From Neobacillus bataviensis (GTDB taxonomy: Bacteria; Bacillota; Bacilli; Bacillales_B; DSM-18226): DNA of 64,000 bases. The stretch is taken from positions 434,001 to 498,000 of the forward strand of contig NZ_JAHXYW010000004.1 of the NCBI RefSeq assembly GCF_019969725.1. The letters run 5' to 3'. A program made the position numbers and the translations under genes. The notes under the pieces were generated by a model. It searched no databases. It worked only from the letters and a program-made list of their open reading frames with translations, and had not been told where the DNA came from. Below, in pieces: positions 52,682 through 61,217 of the stretch; the first letter of the stretch is position 1; each line of letters starts with the position of its first letter.

Positions 52682-53716
52682 ATGAAACAAATTGAATCGA
52701 TTCTTCTATATTGTTTAAAGAAATTAAATAGAGAAAGGACGATTTATTCCATCTATCACCTATTAAATGGAAAAAAATCATCCCAAACGATTCAGGATGC
52801 ACATTTATTTTCACTGAAGCATTTATTTGGGATTTACGATACGCTAACTCGAGAATCCTTCGAAGATATCATTCACAATATGGTTGAAAAAAAGTGGATT
52901 AACAATTGTGGGAAGCGATTCGTCCTTACACCAGAAGGTGAAGTAAATTTATATGAAAGCAAGATACCTAGCTTTCTGAATGGGTGGAATTATCACCCAT
53001 TTACAATGAATTTTTGGGAAAGATTATCGTTGTTAGTTCAGGTAGCTTCGAATTTTGTAAACCACGAAAACCAATATATCCCCATTCAAAAAAACAAAGA
53101 TGTTCATTTTTGGTTGAAAACAATATTAAAGGAAATCCAAGTAGCCAGACTGGAAATGGGAAGCATGCTTTATTCCGAGCTGGTAGATAGCTTTAAAGAA
53201 GCAAAAAATGCCGATCCATCTGTCTTAATCTTCCGATTAACAGGGTATCAACAAATTGGGTTAACTCCTGAGCAGACAGCTAAAAGGCTCAATATGGATA
53301 TTCACGATTATCATATTGAATTTATCAATATTATCCATTACTTGCTGCAAAAGATTAATCGGGAACCAAAGAACTTTCCATTATTATCGCTGCTTATTAG
53401 GGATTTAAAGCAAAATAATGAATTAACAATTTCATCCAGGAAAACATGGACCCTATTAAATCAAGGGTATTCCCTTGAAATGATTGCAGACATAAGACAT
53501 TTAAAATTAAGTACAATTGAGGACCACTTTGTAGAATTTGCACTACATATTAATGATTTTTCAATTGATGACTATGTTGAAAAAAATCTGCAGGAGACAA
53601 TTCTGGAAATTTCACGGCAAATTAATTCGCGGCAGCTTAAATTTATCAGGGACAAAGTGAAAACGGCCAGTTACTTTCAAATAAGATTAGTGTTGGCGAA
53701 GTATGGTGAGCGATGA
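52682..53716 (+). CDS. ypbB: Helix-turn-helix protein YpbB
   Basis: This is a 344-residue, helix-rich protein. A central ATGYQQIGLTPEQTAKRLN-like HTH (GLTPEQTAKRLNMDIHDYH, about residues 195-213) and a C-terminal HTH_40-like segment (RKTWTLLNQGYSLEMIADIRHLKLSTIEDHF, about 255-285) are visible. It is always found next to recS in Bacillus and probably acts with it. The ATG at 52682 is preceded by GTGGGG only; TTG 52679 and GTG 52670 are alternatives. Ends in a 4-base overlap with recS. Confidence 0.86.
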   Translation: MKQIESILLYCLKKLNRERTIYSIYHLLNGKKSSQTIQDAHLFSLKHLFGIYDTLTRESFEDIIHNMVEKKWINNCGKRFVLTPEGEVNLYESKIPSFLNGWNYHPFTMNFWERLSLLVQVASNFVNHENQYIPIQKNKDVHFWLKTILKEIQVARLEMGSMLYSELVDSFKEAKNADPSVLIFRLTGYQQIGLTPEQTAKRLNMDIHDYHIEFINIIHYLLQKINREPKNFPLLSLLIRDLKQNNELTISSRKTWTLLNQGYSLEMIADIRHLKLSTIEDHFVEFALHINDFSIDDYVEKNLQETILEISRQINSRQLKFIRDKVKTASYFQIRLVLAKYGER

Positions 53717-55218
53717 TGGAGTTAGAAACCCTATTAAAAAAACATTTTGGCTATGATTCATTCAAGATAGGACAAAAGGAAGTAATTACTTCTATTTTAG
53801 CAGGAAAGCATACTTTAGCCATGCTTCCTACTGGTACTGGAAAGTCCTTATGCTACCAGCTTCCTGGGCTTATTCTTAGTGGTCACATATTAATTATTTC
53901 TCCTCTCCTTTCCCTGATGCAGGATCAGGTAGAGCAATTTAAGAGGTTTGGGGAAAAAAGAGTGGTTGCATTGAATTCCTTTCTTACACAAGTGGAAAAA
54001 AATAGTGTCCTGAGCCAGTTAAAAAAATATAAATTTATTTTTATATCACCGGAAATGTTAAGTGTCCCTTTTATTTTACGAAAGCTTGGTGAACTATCCA
54101 TTTCCTTATTCGTTGTAGATGAGGCACATTGTATTTCGCAATGGGGCTATGATTTTCGGCCTGATTATTCGAAATTAGGCGATATTCGCCAAAAGCTGGG
54201 GGATCCCTTGACACTAGCTCTTACTGCCACAGCAACAAAGCAAGTTCGGAAGGATATAATTCAATCACTCGGCATTGAAAATTGTACAAAAGTAGAAACA
54301 ACCATTGATCGTCCCAATATCGCTTTTAACGTGGAGAAAATAGCGAATTACTTTGATAAACAAAATCGGGTAGTTGAGTTGGTTACTAAACTGCAGAAAC
54401 CGGGAATTATTTATTTTTCCAGTAAAAAATCAGCAGAGCAAATGGCTTCTGTATTGGCGGAAAAAGGGATTTGCCGGGCTATGGCCTATCACGGTGGACA
54501 AGACCCTAATACCAGGGTATTAATCCAACAGCAATTTATTTACGGACAGTTGGATGTCATTTGTGCTACAAGTGCTTTTGGAATGGGTGTAAATAAAGAA
54601 AATATCCGTTTTATTATTCACTATCATATGCCGATGCAATTAGAATCCTATCTTCAGGAAATTGGGAGAGCAGGTCGTGATGGAAAGCTTAGCATTGCCA
54701 TTTTATTGTACTCCCCCGGGGACGAGCACCTTCCGATTCAGTTGGCAGAGAGTGAACTGCCATCCGAGCAGCAAATTGATTGGCTGTTTTCTAAAATAGA
54801 GCTGGAAGAAGAGTATGAGGATGGAAAGATCAATTTGAATAATCATTTATGCGAGCTAGGCGGTTTTAATGAAATTCAATGGCGTATCCTTGAGGATTTG
54901 ATTAATGGTACACCGCAAAATATCCAAAAAGAACTTCAGCAAACCATTCAATTATTTTTGAAGAAAAGGCTAACCGCAAAAATGAACAATATATATCACA
55001 TGAAAGCATGGGTGGAATCAAATGGATGCAGAAGAGAATTTATTTTGGATTACTTTGATGATGAATTAATCAATAAGGTGATTCCGTGCTGCGATCAATG
55101 CGGGCTTCAGTTGAAAAATTATCATTCTTCTATTGACCAGACGAAAACAACAACAAATGAATTATCCTGGATGGAGTATCTCGGTAAAATTTTAATGAAG
55201 AATGAGTTGAGCAAATGA
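53713..55218 (+). CDS. recS: RecQ-family ATP-dependent DNA helicase RecS
   Basis: This is a 501-residue RecQ-type helicase. Motif 0 is FGYDSFKIGQKEVI, Walker A is LPTGTGKSLCYQLP (about residues 38-51), DEAH is VVDEAHCISQWGYDFRPDY (about 132-150), motif III is ALTATAT and motif VI is QEIGRAGRDG. A C-terminal zinc-binding part is reduced (CCDQCG near 458) and there is no HRDC domain, which marks the short RecS (YpbC) type rather than full RecQ. It unwinds DNA 3' to 5' in repair and recombination. Coupled to ypbB (ATGA). Confidence 0.94.
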   Translation: MMELETLLKKHFGYDSFKIGQKEVITSILAGKHTLAMLPTGTGKSLCYQLPGLILSGHILIISPLLSLMQDQVEQFKRFGEKRVVALNSFLTQVEKNSVLSQLKKYKFIFISPEMLSVPFILRKLGELSISLFVVDEAHCISQWGYDFRPDYSKLGDIRQKLGDPLTLALTATATKQVRKDIIQSLGIENCTKVETTIDRPNIAFNVEKIANYFDKQNRVVELVTKLQKPGIIYFSSKKSAEQMASVLAEKGICRAMAYHGGQDPNTRVLIQQQFIYGQLDVICATSAFGMGVNKENIRFIIHYHMPMQLESYLQEIGRAGRDGKLSIAILLYSPGDEHLPIQLAESELPSEQQIDWLFSKIELEEEYEDGKINLNNHLCELGGFNEIQWRILEDLINGTPQNIQKELQQTIQLFLKKRLTAKMNNIYHMKAWVESNGCRREFILDYFDDELINKVIPCCDQCGLQLKNYHSSIDQTKTTTNELSWMEYLGKILMKNELSK

Positions 55219-55820
55219 AAAAGAAGTATAATGAATTGATAAAAAACCTAACTGACAAAGAGTTGCTTCTTCATCTCTATATGACGCAAGTCATCCTTTT
55301 AGTCATTTCGATCATATTAGGATTTATTTTATTTGATCATTTTTCCTATATGAATCATTTGATCTTTAAGGACCCTAAAATTGTTCTTATAGGGGTACCA
55401 TCGGGAGCAGCTGTTGTGATATTCGATATTATCTTAATGAAGTGTCTGCCATCCTCCTTTTATGATGATGGCGGATTAAATGAAAGAATTTTTAAACATA
55501 GAAATATTCTTCATATTTTTATTATTGCGGCCATAGTCGCGTTTAGTGAAGAATTGTTATTTCGTGGGATCATCCAAACAAAAGTCGGTCTCATACTTGC
55601 AAGTATAATTTTTGCAATTATCCATTATCGATATCTATTTAATTGGTTTTTATTTTCAAATATTGTCGTCCTTAGTTTTTTTATCGGTTTGATTTATGAG
55701 TGGACAGATAATTTAGCCGTTACAATTGTCATGCATTTTATCATCGATTTTTTATTAGGTGTTTATATAAAATTTAGACGTTCACCAGGTAATGACGACG
55801 AGAAAGGAGTTTCTACGTGA
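55215..55820 (+). CDS. ypbD: CPBP intramembrane protease YpbD
   Basis: This is a 201-residue polytopic membrane protein of the CPBP/Abi (CAAX protease-like) family. Motif 1 is EELLFRGIIQ (about residues 110-119), motif 2 has HYRYLFN near 136, and motif 3 is MHFIIDFLLG near 177, giving the Glu-Glu and histidine active site. Target unknown. Overlaps recS and ypbE by 4 bases each in the ypbB-recS-ypbD-ypbE operon. Confidence 0.92.
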   Translation: MKKKYNELIKNLTDKELLLHLYMTQVILLVISIILGFILFDHFSYMNHLIFKDPKIVLIGVPSGAAVVIFDIILMKCLPSSFYDDGGLNERIFKHRNILHIFIIAAIVAFSEELLFRGIIQTKVGLILASIIFAIIHYRYLFNWFLFSNIVVLSFFIGLIYEWTDNLAVTIVMHFIIDFLLGVYIKFRRSPGNDDEKGVST

Positions 55821-56494
55821 ATAAAGAGGAGCCATATCGAGATCGAGCTGAAAGGTTAAAACAGCGGATTCAAAAAATTAATGAAAAAATGGATGAATCA
55901 GGTGATTTGCCTCCAAGGGAGCAGCTGCACCGGCAAAAAAAGAAGAAAACAAAATGGAAGTTTAAATACCCGGTTATTCGTCTATTGGTTCTTTTCTTTA
56001 TCCTTCTTCCTATCATTATTTTCAGCGTGATATCATATCTAGATGGTAAGAAAATAAGCAATACCGTTAAGACATCAGGGGATTCTGTAGGCTATGAAAC
56101 TATTAATCTAGAAAAGACAGAAATCGATGAGAAGAATAAGCAGGCCGATGAGCAACAGATGGAAAGTAACCAAGTAAAAAACGAAGCGGCAATAACTGAA
56201 GAGAATAATACAAAAGTAATTTCAACACCTCCGAGTCCTGTCACCATCGATGCAAATAAGTCAGGAGACAAAAATAGTCAGCCAATACAGGAAACGAAAA
56301 AGAGCCAACCAACTGCGCCGAAAAAAACAAGTAAAATTATTTACCACACGGTTCAGCCAAAAGAAACTTTATATCATATTGCGATGGAGTACTATAAGTC
56401 TCAATCTGGCATGAACATTATCAGACAGGCCAACCATATTCAAGGTGATAATATCGATGCAGGCCAAGTGCTAAAAATACCATTAAATAACTAG
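55817..56494 (+). CDS. ypbE: LysM-domain membrane protein YpbE
   Basis: This is a 225-residue protein with a lysine-rich cytoplasmic N-terminus (residues 1-52), one transmembrane helix (about 54-72), a low-complexity linker and a C-terminal LysM (HTVQPKETLYHIAMEYYKSQ..., about residues 175-223). It binds peptidoglycan from the membrane outward. It is the last gene of the recS operon, with a terminator after it. Confidence 0.9.
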   Translation: MNKEEPYRDRAERLKQRIQKINEKMDESGDLPPREQLHRQKKKKTKWKFKYPVIRLLVLFFILLPIIIFSVISYLDGKKISNTVKTSGDSVGYETINLEKTEIDEKNKQADEQQMESNQVKNEAAITEENNTKVISTPPSPVTIDANKSGDKNSQPIQETKKSQPTAPKKTSKIIYHTVQPKETLYHIAMEYYKSQSGMNIIRQANHIQGDNIDAGQVLKIPLNN

Positions 56495-56522
56495 CCGATC
56501 TATCTTTAGATCGGTTTTTTTA
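56492..56522 (+). terminator. Terminator after ypbE
   Basis: CCGATCT/AGATCGG with an ATCTTT loop precedes T7. Confidence 0.9.
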
Positions 56523-56556
56523 TGAGGCTGTGTTAAAGGGCATTGTTAAATTTTTT

Positions 56557-56695
56557 AAGCTGTTGATTGGAGCGGAAGGCGCGAAGACTCCTGCGGGAAT
56601 ACGGGGCAGGGGAGACCCCGCAGGCGCCAAAGCGCCGAGGAGGCTCCCCGGAACGCCCGCGAACCGCTCGCTCCTTGAGCGCCAACAACCAAGCT
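56557..56695. repeat. Intergenic structured repeat, copy 2 (139 bp)
   Basis: This is the same family as the element at 45501-45627. It starts AAGCTGTTGATTGGAGCGGA and shares the CTCCTGCGGGA, GGGGCAGGGGAGACCCCGCA and GGCGCC...GGCGCC-like core. Its right end (GCGCCAACAACCAAGCTT) is diverged, so the terminal inverted repeat is imperfect (AAGCT and TGTTG parts only). It follows the ypbE terminator. Confidence 0.88.
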
Positions 56696-56772
56696 TATAA
56701 GCGATTTTAATAAAAAAAACATAATATAGCGGACAAGTTCATATTTATATACGGAGAAAAGGAGGGGATAAA

Positions 56773-57228
56773 ATGGATTCTCCAATCCAATCACTTGAAA
56801 ATACGGATCAAGCCACAAAACAGGCACTTGAAAATGTAAGGAAAAGAAAAGAAAAGTTTGACAAGTTCAAACGCCGCCATAATTTATCTATCTGGGGAAC
56901 AATCATTTTAGCAACCTGCTTTTTTATTTATCTGTATTTTACAGTAGCCAGCGTATATTCTTATTCATTTGCCGCGATGTTTTCTGCTTTTGTTAACGAT
57001 TCGAATAATTTTACTTTATTAGTTTTTGTGGTTGGTATGTACGGCACGATGAATTTGCTCAAAGAAAAAAAAGATAAAGCAGAAAAGGAATATCATGAAT
57101 TACGATGTGAAATCGTCGACCGAAGCAAGGATTATTGGAAAAAAGAAGAGGAATGGAAAAACCGACATTTAGTATTTGAGATTATGAAAAAAAATTATGA
57201 TATAAACCTTTATCATGAAAAGAAATAA
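56773..57228 (+). CDS. ypbF: YpbF family protein (DUF2663)
   Basis: This is a 151-residue protein with two transmembrane helices (about residues 38-58 and 73-92) between charged N- and C-terminal helices. Coiled-coil-like stretches lie at RKRKEKFDKFKRRH and KEKKDKAEKEYHELRCE. The family is Bacillaceae-specific and unknown in function. ATG at 56773 follows AAGGAGGGG. Confidence 0.88.
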   Translation: MDSPIQSLENTDQATKQALENVRKRKEKFDKFKRRHNLSIWGTIILATCFFIYLYFTVASVYSYSFAAMFSAFVNDSNNFTLLVFVVGMYGTMNLLKEKKDKAEKEYHELRCEIVDRSKDYWKKEEEWKNRHLVFEIMKKNYDINLYHEKK

Positions 57229-57256
57229 GAAGCAGAGGGTCATCCTGCTTCTTTTG
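57227..57256. terminator. Bidirectional terminator between ypbF and cotJC
   Basis: AAGAAGCAG/CTGCTTCTT, 9-bp perfect stem with a 9-base loop and a T-run on the plus strand. Confidence 0.82.
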
Positions 57257-57260
57257 CTCG

Positions 57261-57830
57261 TTAGAATATTTTCTTTTTTCCGCGCTCATCTTTTAAGATT
57301 TCCACTGCTTCACGGAAACGCTGGGAATGAATGATTTCCCGTTCACGCAAGAAACGGAGACCATCATTGATATCAGGATCATCACTGATATTTATCAACC
57401 ATTGATAAGTTGCCCTTGCCTTTTCTTCAGCTGCAATGTCCTCATATAAATCGGCAATCGGGTCTCCTTTCGCGGTGATATAGGTGGCTGTCCATGGAAC
57501 TCCTGCAGCATTATGGTAGTATAATGCGCTGTCATGGTCTGCATAATGTTCTGCCAAACCTGCAGCTTTCATTTGCTCTGGTGTGGCATCTTTTGTTAAT
57601 TTATACACCATTGTGGCAATCATTTCGAGATGGGCGAACTCTTCGGTACCGATATCTGTCAAAAGGCCAATAACTTTATCAGGTATGGTATACCTCTGGT
57701 TTAAATATCGTAATGCTGCGGCAAGCTCTCCATCAGCACCTCCATACTGTTCAATTAAGTATTTTGCTAAAGTCGGATTACAAATACTGACTCGAACGGG
57801 ATATTGGAGCTTCTTTTCGTAAATCCACAT
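57261..57830 (-). CDS. cotJC: Spore coat protein CotJC (manganese catalase-like)
   Basis: This is a 189-residue protein with a ferritin-like di-manganese catalase fold. Metal ligands are seen in DGELAAALRY (Glu), EEFAHLEMI (Glu/His, about residues 64-72) and EEKARATYQ with EIIHSQRF (about 134 and 164). It is an inner coat component made in the mother cell. Last gene of cotJA-cotJB-cotJC; starts behind GGAGGGA. Confidence 0.95.
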   Translation of the reverse strand: MWIYEKKLQYPVRVSICNPTLAKYLIEQYGGADGELAAALRYLNQRYTIPDKVIGLLTDIGTEEFAHLEMIATMVYKLTKDATPEQMKAAGLAEHYADHDSALYYHNAAGVPWTATYITAKGDPIADLYEDIAAEEKARATYQWLINISDDPDINDGLRFLREREIIHSQRFREAVEILKDERGKKKIF

Positions 57831-57852
57831 TTAGTGTAATCCCTCCTCTAAA

Positions 57853-58113
57853 TTAAACCTGCCATGGCCATGGACTATCGTCCCAGTTCCAAGGATATCC
57901 GGAGTAACTGTTGCCAAACTGCTGTAAAGGACCAAACTGGCTTTCAAATGCTTTTTTGAGTCTTTTCCTTTCCTTTACATAATGATTAAATTGGTTTATT
58001 GCTTCAAGATCATCGTTGTGTGTATCTAAGTATAAGGTAAGCTCTACCAAGACAAAGTCGACAGCTTGCAGCTGTTCCATCATCTGATAATATTCGGCAG
58101 GAACCTGTTTCAC
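57853..58113 (-). CDS. cotJB: Spore coat protein CotJB
   Basis: This 86-residue protein starts with GTG (MKQVPAEYYQMMEQLQ) behind GGAGGGGGACAGCC. It has the DLYLDTHND-like LTLYLDTHNDDLEAINQFN motif and ends in tryptophan/proline-rich YPWNWDDSPWPWQV. Assembles with CotJC in the coat. Overlaps cotJA by 4 bases. Confidence 0.94.
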   Translation of the reverse strand: MKQVPAEYYQMMEQLQAVDFVLVELTLYLDTHNDDLEAINQFNHYVKERKRLKKAFESQFGPLQQFGNSYSGYPWNWDDSPWPWQV

Positions 58114-58340
58114 GTCGGCTGTCCCCCTCCCGCTTTCTCAAAAGCATTGTAATATGGGTCATAGAAATCCTTCCAAAGTGTGCCTGCTCTCAAAGCCTCA
58201 AGCGGGGAAAATTGCGGAAGATTTGGCGGCTGGAATCCAATATATAAATGAGGTGGAGTGGAATAGGTTTTTTCAAGTATCGGCTTGCAGGGATCAAATG
58301 GACTCGCATACGGATGATAGAGCTTGTGATGAGTGTGCAT
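58110..58340 (-). CDS. cotJA: Spore coat associated protein CotJA
   Basis: This is a 76-residue proline- and tyrosine-rich protein. The ATG at 58340 (MHTHHKLYHPYASPFDPCKP) lies 6 bases behind AGGGAGGG; a longer frame upstream has no such site. LEALRAGTLWKDFYDPYYNAFEKA is the CotJA hallmark. Needed for CotJC assembly. The upstream A/T-rich region (58345-58430) has several CATAT-type sequences that could be a sigma-E promoter, but none is clear. Confidence 0.93.
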   Translation of the reverse strand: MHTHHKLYHPYASPFDPCKPILEKTYSTPPHLYIGFQPPNLPQFSPLEALRAGTLWKDFYDPYYNAFEKAGGGQPT

Positions 58341-58491
58341 TGTGGCCCTCCCTATTTTTTCAATATCATTTAAATATATGAAATTATTATCAAAACATGA
58401 CATAAAACTTTAATATATGAATGGATTTTTCATTGCCTTGTAGAAGTATAATAAAAGAAGAGTCAGGATTATAATTTTGAGGTGATGGAAA

Positions 58492-59127
58492 TTGTTCGTG
58501 AAAAATATTATGATACCCAAGCATGAATGCTTTACAGTACAAGCAGATGTAACCCTTAAACAGGCTTTGGAAAGTCTTGAAAAACATCAAATTGATGGGT
58601 TACCGGTTTTACAAGGTGAGCAATATGCAGGTGTAGTCACAAGATACAGCATCTATGCAAATTATTTCCTTTCGAATAAACCAAAGGATGAATATTTAAA
58701 TTTAACTGTAGTGAAAGATATTGCCACCCACCAAGAAAAGTTCCTAGAGGGCTCTGAATTATTTGAAAAGACACTCCTTGATTTGAAGGATTTTCCATTA
58801 TTAGCAGTTGTTGATTCCAATCATCAATTTCTAGGGGTTGTTACTCGGTCCGATGTATTAAGTTCATTCGAAAGTGCATTTGGTGTAAACCGCCCAGGTG
58901 TTAGAATTGCTTTTACATCGGTAGAAACTGAGGGACGGATTGCCCGACTCTCTGAAATTGCCCATCAATTCCACGAGCATATCATCTCACTTGTTACTTT
59001 TGATGAAACAGATAGACTTGTTCGGAGAATTGTGATGAAGGTTGAAAAGAAAAATAATATTGACCGGTTCACAAAGAAACTGGAAGAGCATGGCTTCCGG
59101 ATTTTAAGTATTCAAGAGGATGATTAA
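58492..59127 (+). CDS. CBS-pair regulatory protein with ACT-like C-terminus
   Basis: This is a 211-residue protein of the AcuB-like layout. CBS 1 (residues 1-52, VKNIMIPKHECFTVQADVTLKQAL, DGLPVLQGEQYAGVVT) and CBS 2 (about 70-135, FPLLAVVDSNHQFLGVVTRSDVLSSFE) precede an ACT-like tail (VRIAFTSVETEGRIARLSEIAHQF...). It probably senses an adenine nucleotide. TTG at 58492 lies 7 bases behind GAGGTG. Target unknown. Confidence 0.85.
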   Translation: MFVKNIMIPKHECFTVQADVTLKQALESLEKHQIDGLPVLQGEQYAGVVTRYSIYANYFLSNKPKDEYLNLTVVKDIATHQEKFLEGSELFEKTLLDLKDFPLLAVVDSNHQFLGVVTRSDVLSSFESAFGVNRPGVRIAFTSVETEGRIARLSEIAHQFHEHIISLVTFDETDRLVRRIVMKVEKKNNIDRFTKKLEEHGFRILSIQEDD

Positions 59128-59186
59128 ACTCGAATAAAGGAAAAAAATAGACTCCTTCTCATATATTTTTATGGGAGGGGGTTTTT

Positions 59187-59555
59187 ATGTTTATCAGGTT
59201 AGTTCATTTTTCTTTAGTTTTTTTATGTGGATATTTAGTGATTAAATGGATTTCAATACCACATCCTTATGTACTTACTGACTTTTTTGTCGGAATTGTC
59301 ATTAATCCAATACAATTTTTCGCAGCCGCAATTGCTTTGTTCATTGGGATTTTAATCAGCGGAGGGGTAATTAATGGGATTATTAATAAGACGATAAAGA
59401 CATGGAAGAAGCAATCGTCTTGTAGTATCCTAATGTTATTGGAATATTGTGGTTTTGGAATCGTGTTTTTCCTTCTTTTTTATATTGGCTGGGAAGAAAC
59501 ACTCATTTTTTTTAGTTTGAGTTTTCTTTATGGTATGATTTCCGTAGAAAATTAA
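59187..59555 (+). CDS. Small integral membrane protein, unrecognised
   Basis: This is a 122-residue protein with about three to four transmembrane helices (roughly residues 4-22, 43-68, 82-100 and 102-118). ATG at 59187 follows GGGAGGGGG. That ribosome binding site is also the right arm of a hairpin (CTCCTTCTCATA/TATGGGAGGGG) plus T5, so the preceding terminator-like stem could sequester it. No family recognised. Ends directly at ypbG. Confidence 0.78.
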   Translation: MFIRLVHFSLVFLCGYLVIKWISIPHPYVLTDFFVGIVINPIQFFAAAIALFIGILISGGVINGIINKTIKTWKKQSSCSILMLLEYCGFGIVFFLLFYIGWEETLIFFSLSFLYGMISVEN

Positions 59556-59579
59556 GTGTTGATAAGGGGAACAAAGGGA

Positions 59580-60371
59580 ATGATTATTATATTAGTTGCT
59601 TTGATCGTTATAGGCGGCATACTTTTACTTTTATATATGTTAAATCAAGCTTTTCTAAATAAAGTAAAAGAACAGGATATTTATTTTCCGGACTTTCCGG
59701 CAACGTTTGGAGAGGTAAAGATCTTTTTTATTTCAGATATACATAGAAGAACAATCTCAGAAACCATCATTAACAATGTTAAAGGGAAGGCTGATATTGT
59801 CGTCATAGGGGGAGATTTAACAGAAAATGGAGTCCCCTTGGCAAGAGTGAAAACCAATTTAAACGCATTAAAACAAATTGGACCTGTTTACTTTGTTTGG
59901 GGAAACAATGATTATGAGATTGACTATCATGAATTAGATGCTGTCCTAATGGACCATGGGATTAAAGTGTTAGACAATACCTCTGTTACCTTTGAATCAA
60001 ATCAAGGAGAAAAATTATGTTTGCTTGGAGTAGATGACTTAAACCAAAATCGTGACCGCCTTGAGTTAGCGCTATTAGATGCAGAGGAAGACAGTTTTAA
60101 AATTTTGGCAAGCCATTATCCTAATATAACAAACAAAATTCTTCCAGAGCATGAAATACGTCTAGTATTAAGCGGACATACCCATGGAGGTCAGATTCAT
60201 TTTTTTGGGTATAGTCCTTATAAACGTGGAAGGCTGATAAGACTTCAAAATACAACCCTTTTAATTAGTAATGGATATGGAACAACTTCGCTGCCCTTAA
60301 GGTTAGGCGCACCGGCAGAATGCCATCTTATTACCCTTAGGAATGGTCCTGCTCCGGATAAGGTGATGTAG
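59580..60371 (+). CDS. ypbG: Membrane-anchored metallophosphoesterase YpbG
   Basis: This is a 263-residue calcineurin-like phosphoesterase. One N-terminal helix (residues 2-20) precedes the metal site motifs SDIHRR (about 53), GGDLTENG (about 78), GNNDYE (about 108), SHYPN (about 179) and SGHTHGGQ (about 201), a complete DxH-GD-GNxD-H-GHTH set. ATG at 59580 (MIIILVALIV) follows AAAGGG; an in-frame GTG at 59556 sits on the previous stop. Substrate unknown; the family includes UDP-diacylglucosamine and cyclic nucleotide hydrolases. Confidence 0.9.
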   Translation: MIIILVALIVIGGILLLLYMLNQAFLNKVKEQDIYFPDFPATFGEVKIFFISDIHRRTISETIINNVKGKADIVVIGGDLTENGVPLARVKTNLNALKQIGPVYFVWGNNDYEIDYHELDAVLMDHGIKVLDNTSVTFESNQGEKLCLLGVDDLNQNRDRLELALLDAEEDSFKILASHYPNITNKILPEHEIRLVLSGHTHGGQIHFFGYSPYKRGRLIRLQNTTLLISNGYGTTSLPLRLGAPAECHLITLRNGPAPDKVM

Positions 60372-60439
60372 ACAATTCACCAACAAAGCCCTGAGGCATA
60401 CACTACAACAAGAGTGATGTTACAGCAGGGGGCAAAATC

Positions 60440-61018
60440 ATGCGCTTAGAACGCTTAACAGCCAATAAAATTAAAATATTTTTAACCTCTGATGATTTAA
60501 TTGATAGGGGACTTTCCAAGGAAGATATTTGGAAGGATTCAAGCAAATGGAATCAGCTTTTTCATGATATGCTTGAGGAAGCTAGTGAGGAATTTGATGT
60601 AGATATCCAGGGGTCTGTGGCAGTGGAAATATTCTCCCTTCAGGCACAGGGGATGATTATGATCATTACTGTAAACGAAGCAGAGGAAGATGAAGAGATA
60701 TTATATGATGGATTTATTGAAATGCAGGTCAGGGTCGGAGGATTTGATGACCTAATATATGAATTTGAGGATTTTGAAGACATTATTAGTCTAGCCCAAA
60801 GGCTATCTTACATGAATATATTTGGCGGAAGCCTATATTTTATGAACAATCACTATTACTTTTTAATGGAAAAATTAGACCCTAACATAAGCGAACAAGC
60901 GGCTTGTATTTTTTCGGAATTTGGCAATGCTTCAATCATTAGTCCATTTGTACTTATTGAATATGGAAAAGGAATTATCGAAAATAAAGCGGTGGAAACT
61001 ATTCTTCATTTTTTTTAA
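60440..61018 (+). CDS. mecB: Adaptor protein MecB (YpbH, MecA paralogue)
   Basis: This is a 192-residue adaptor for the ClpC unfoldase. It starts MRLERLTANKIKIFLTSDDL, followed by an acidic linker (NEAEEDEE) and a C-terminal ClpC-binding domain with FEDFEDIISLAQRLSY. It targets proteins to ClpCP and influences competence and sporulation. ATG behind CAGGGGG. Position after ypbG fits ypbH rather than mecA. Confidence 0.9.
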   Translation: MRLERLTANKIKIFLTSDDLIDRGLSKEDIWKDSSKWNQLFHDMLEEASEEFDVDIQGSVAVEIFSLQAQGMIMIITVNEAEEDEEILYDGFIEMQVRVGGFDDLIYEFEDFEDIISLAQRLSYMNIFGGSLYFMNNHYYFLMEKLDPNISEQAACIFSEFGNASIISPFVLIEYGKGIIENKAVETILHFF

Positions 61019-61137
61019 TTATAAAAAATGGATGAAGGAAACCTATTGGACAAATGCTATCCATAATTCATTAAATTAATCATGGATGGCAGCATTTACA
61101 TAATAATGAGTTATTGATAAAAAGTATGTTTTTTTTC

Positions 61138-61165
61138 TTGCATAAATCATTTAAAGGTGTATACT
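61138..61165 (+). promoter_or_regulatory. Sigma-A promoter of gudB
   Basis: TTGCAT (61138-61143), 16 bases, TATACT (61160-61165), 52 bases upstream of the gudB start. Confidence 0.65.
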
Positions 61166-61217
61166 TGTGTCTGAAAGCGGACAACATTCGTAAAAGCAAT
61201 TTCTAGGAGGATTACAA

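Noticed and set aside
53713..55218. Full-length RecQ
   Set aside because: No HRDC domain and only a reduced zinc region; neighbour ypbB identifies the short RecS type.
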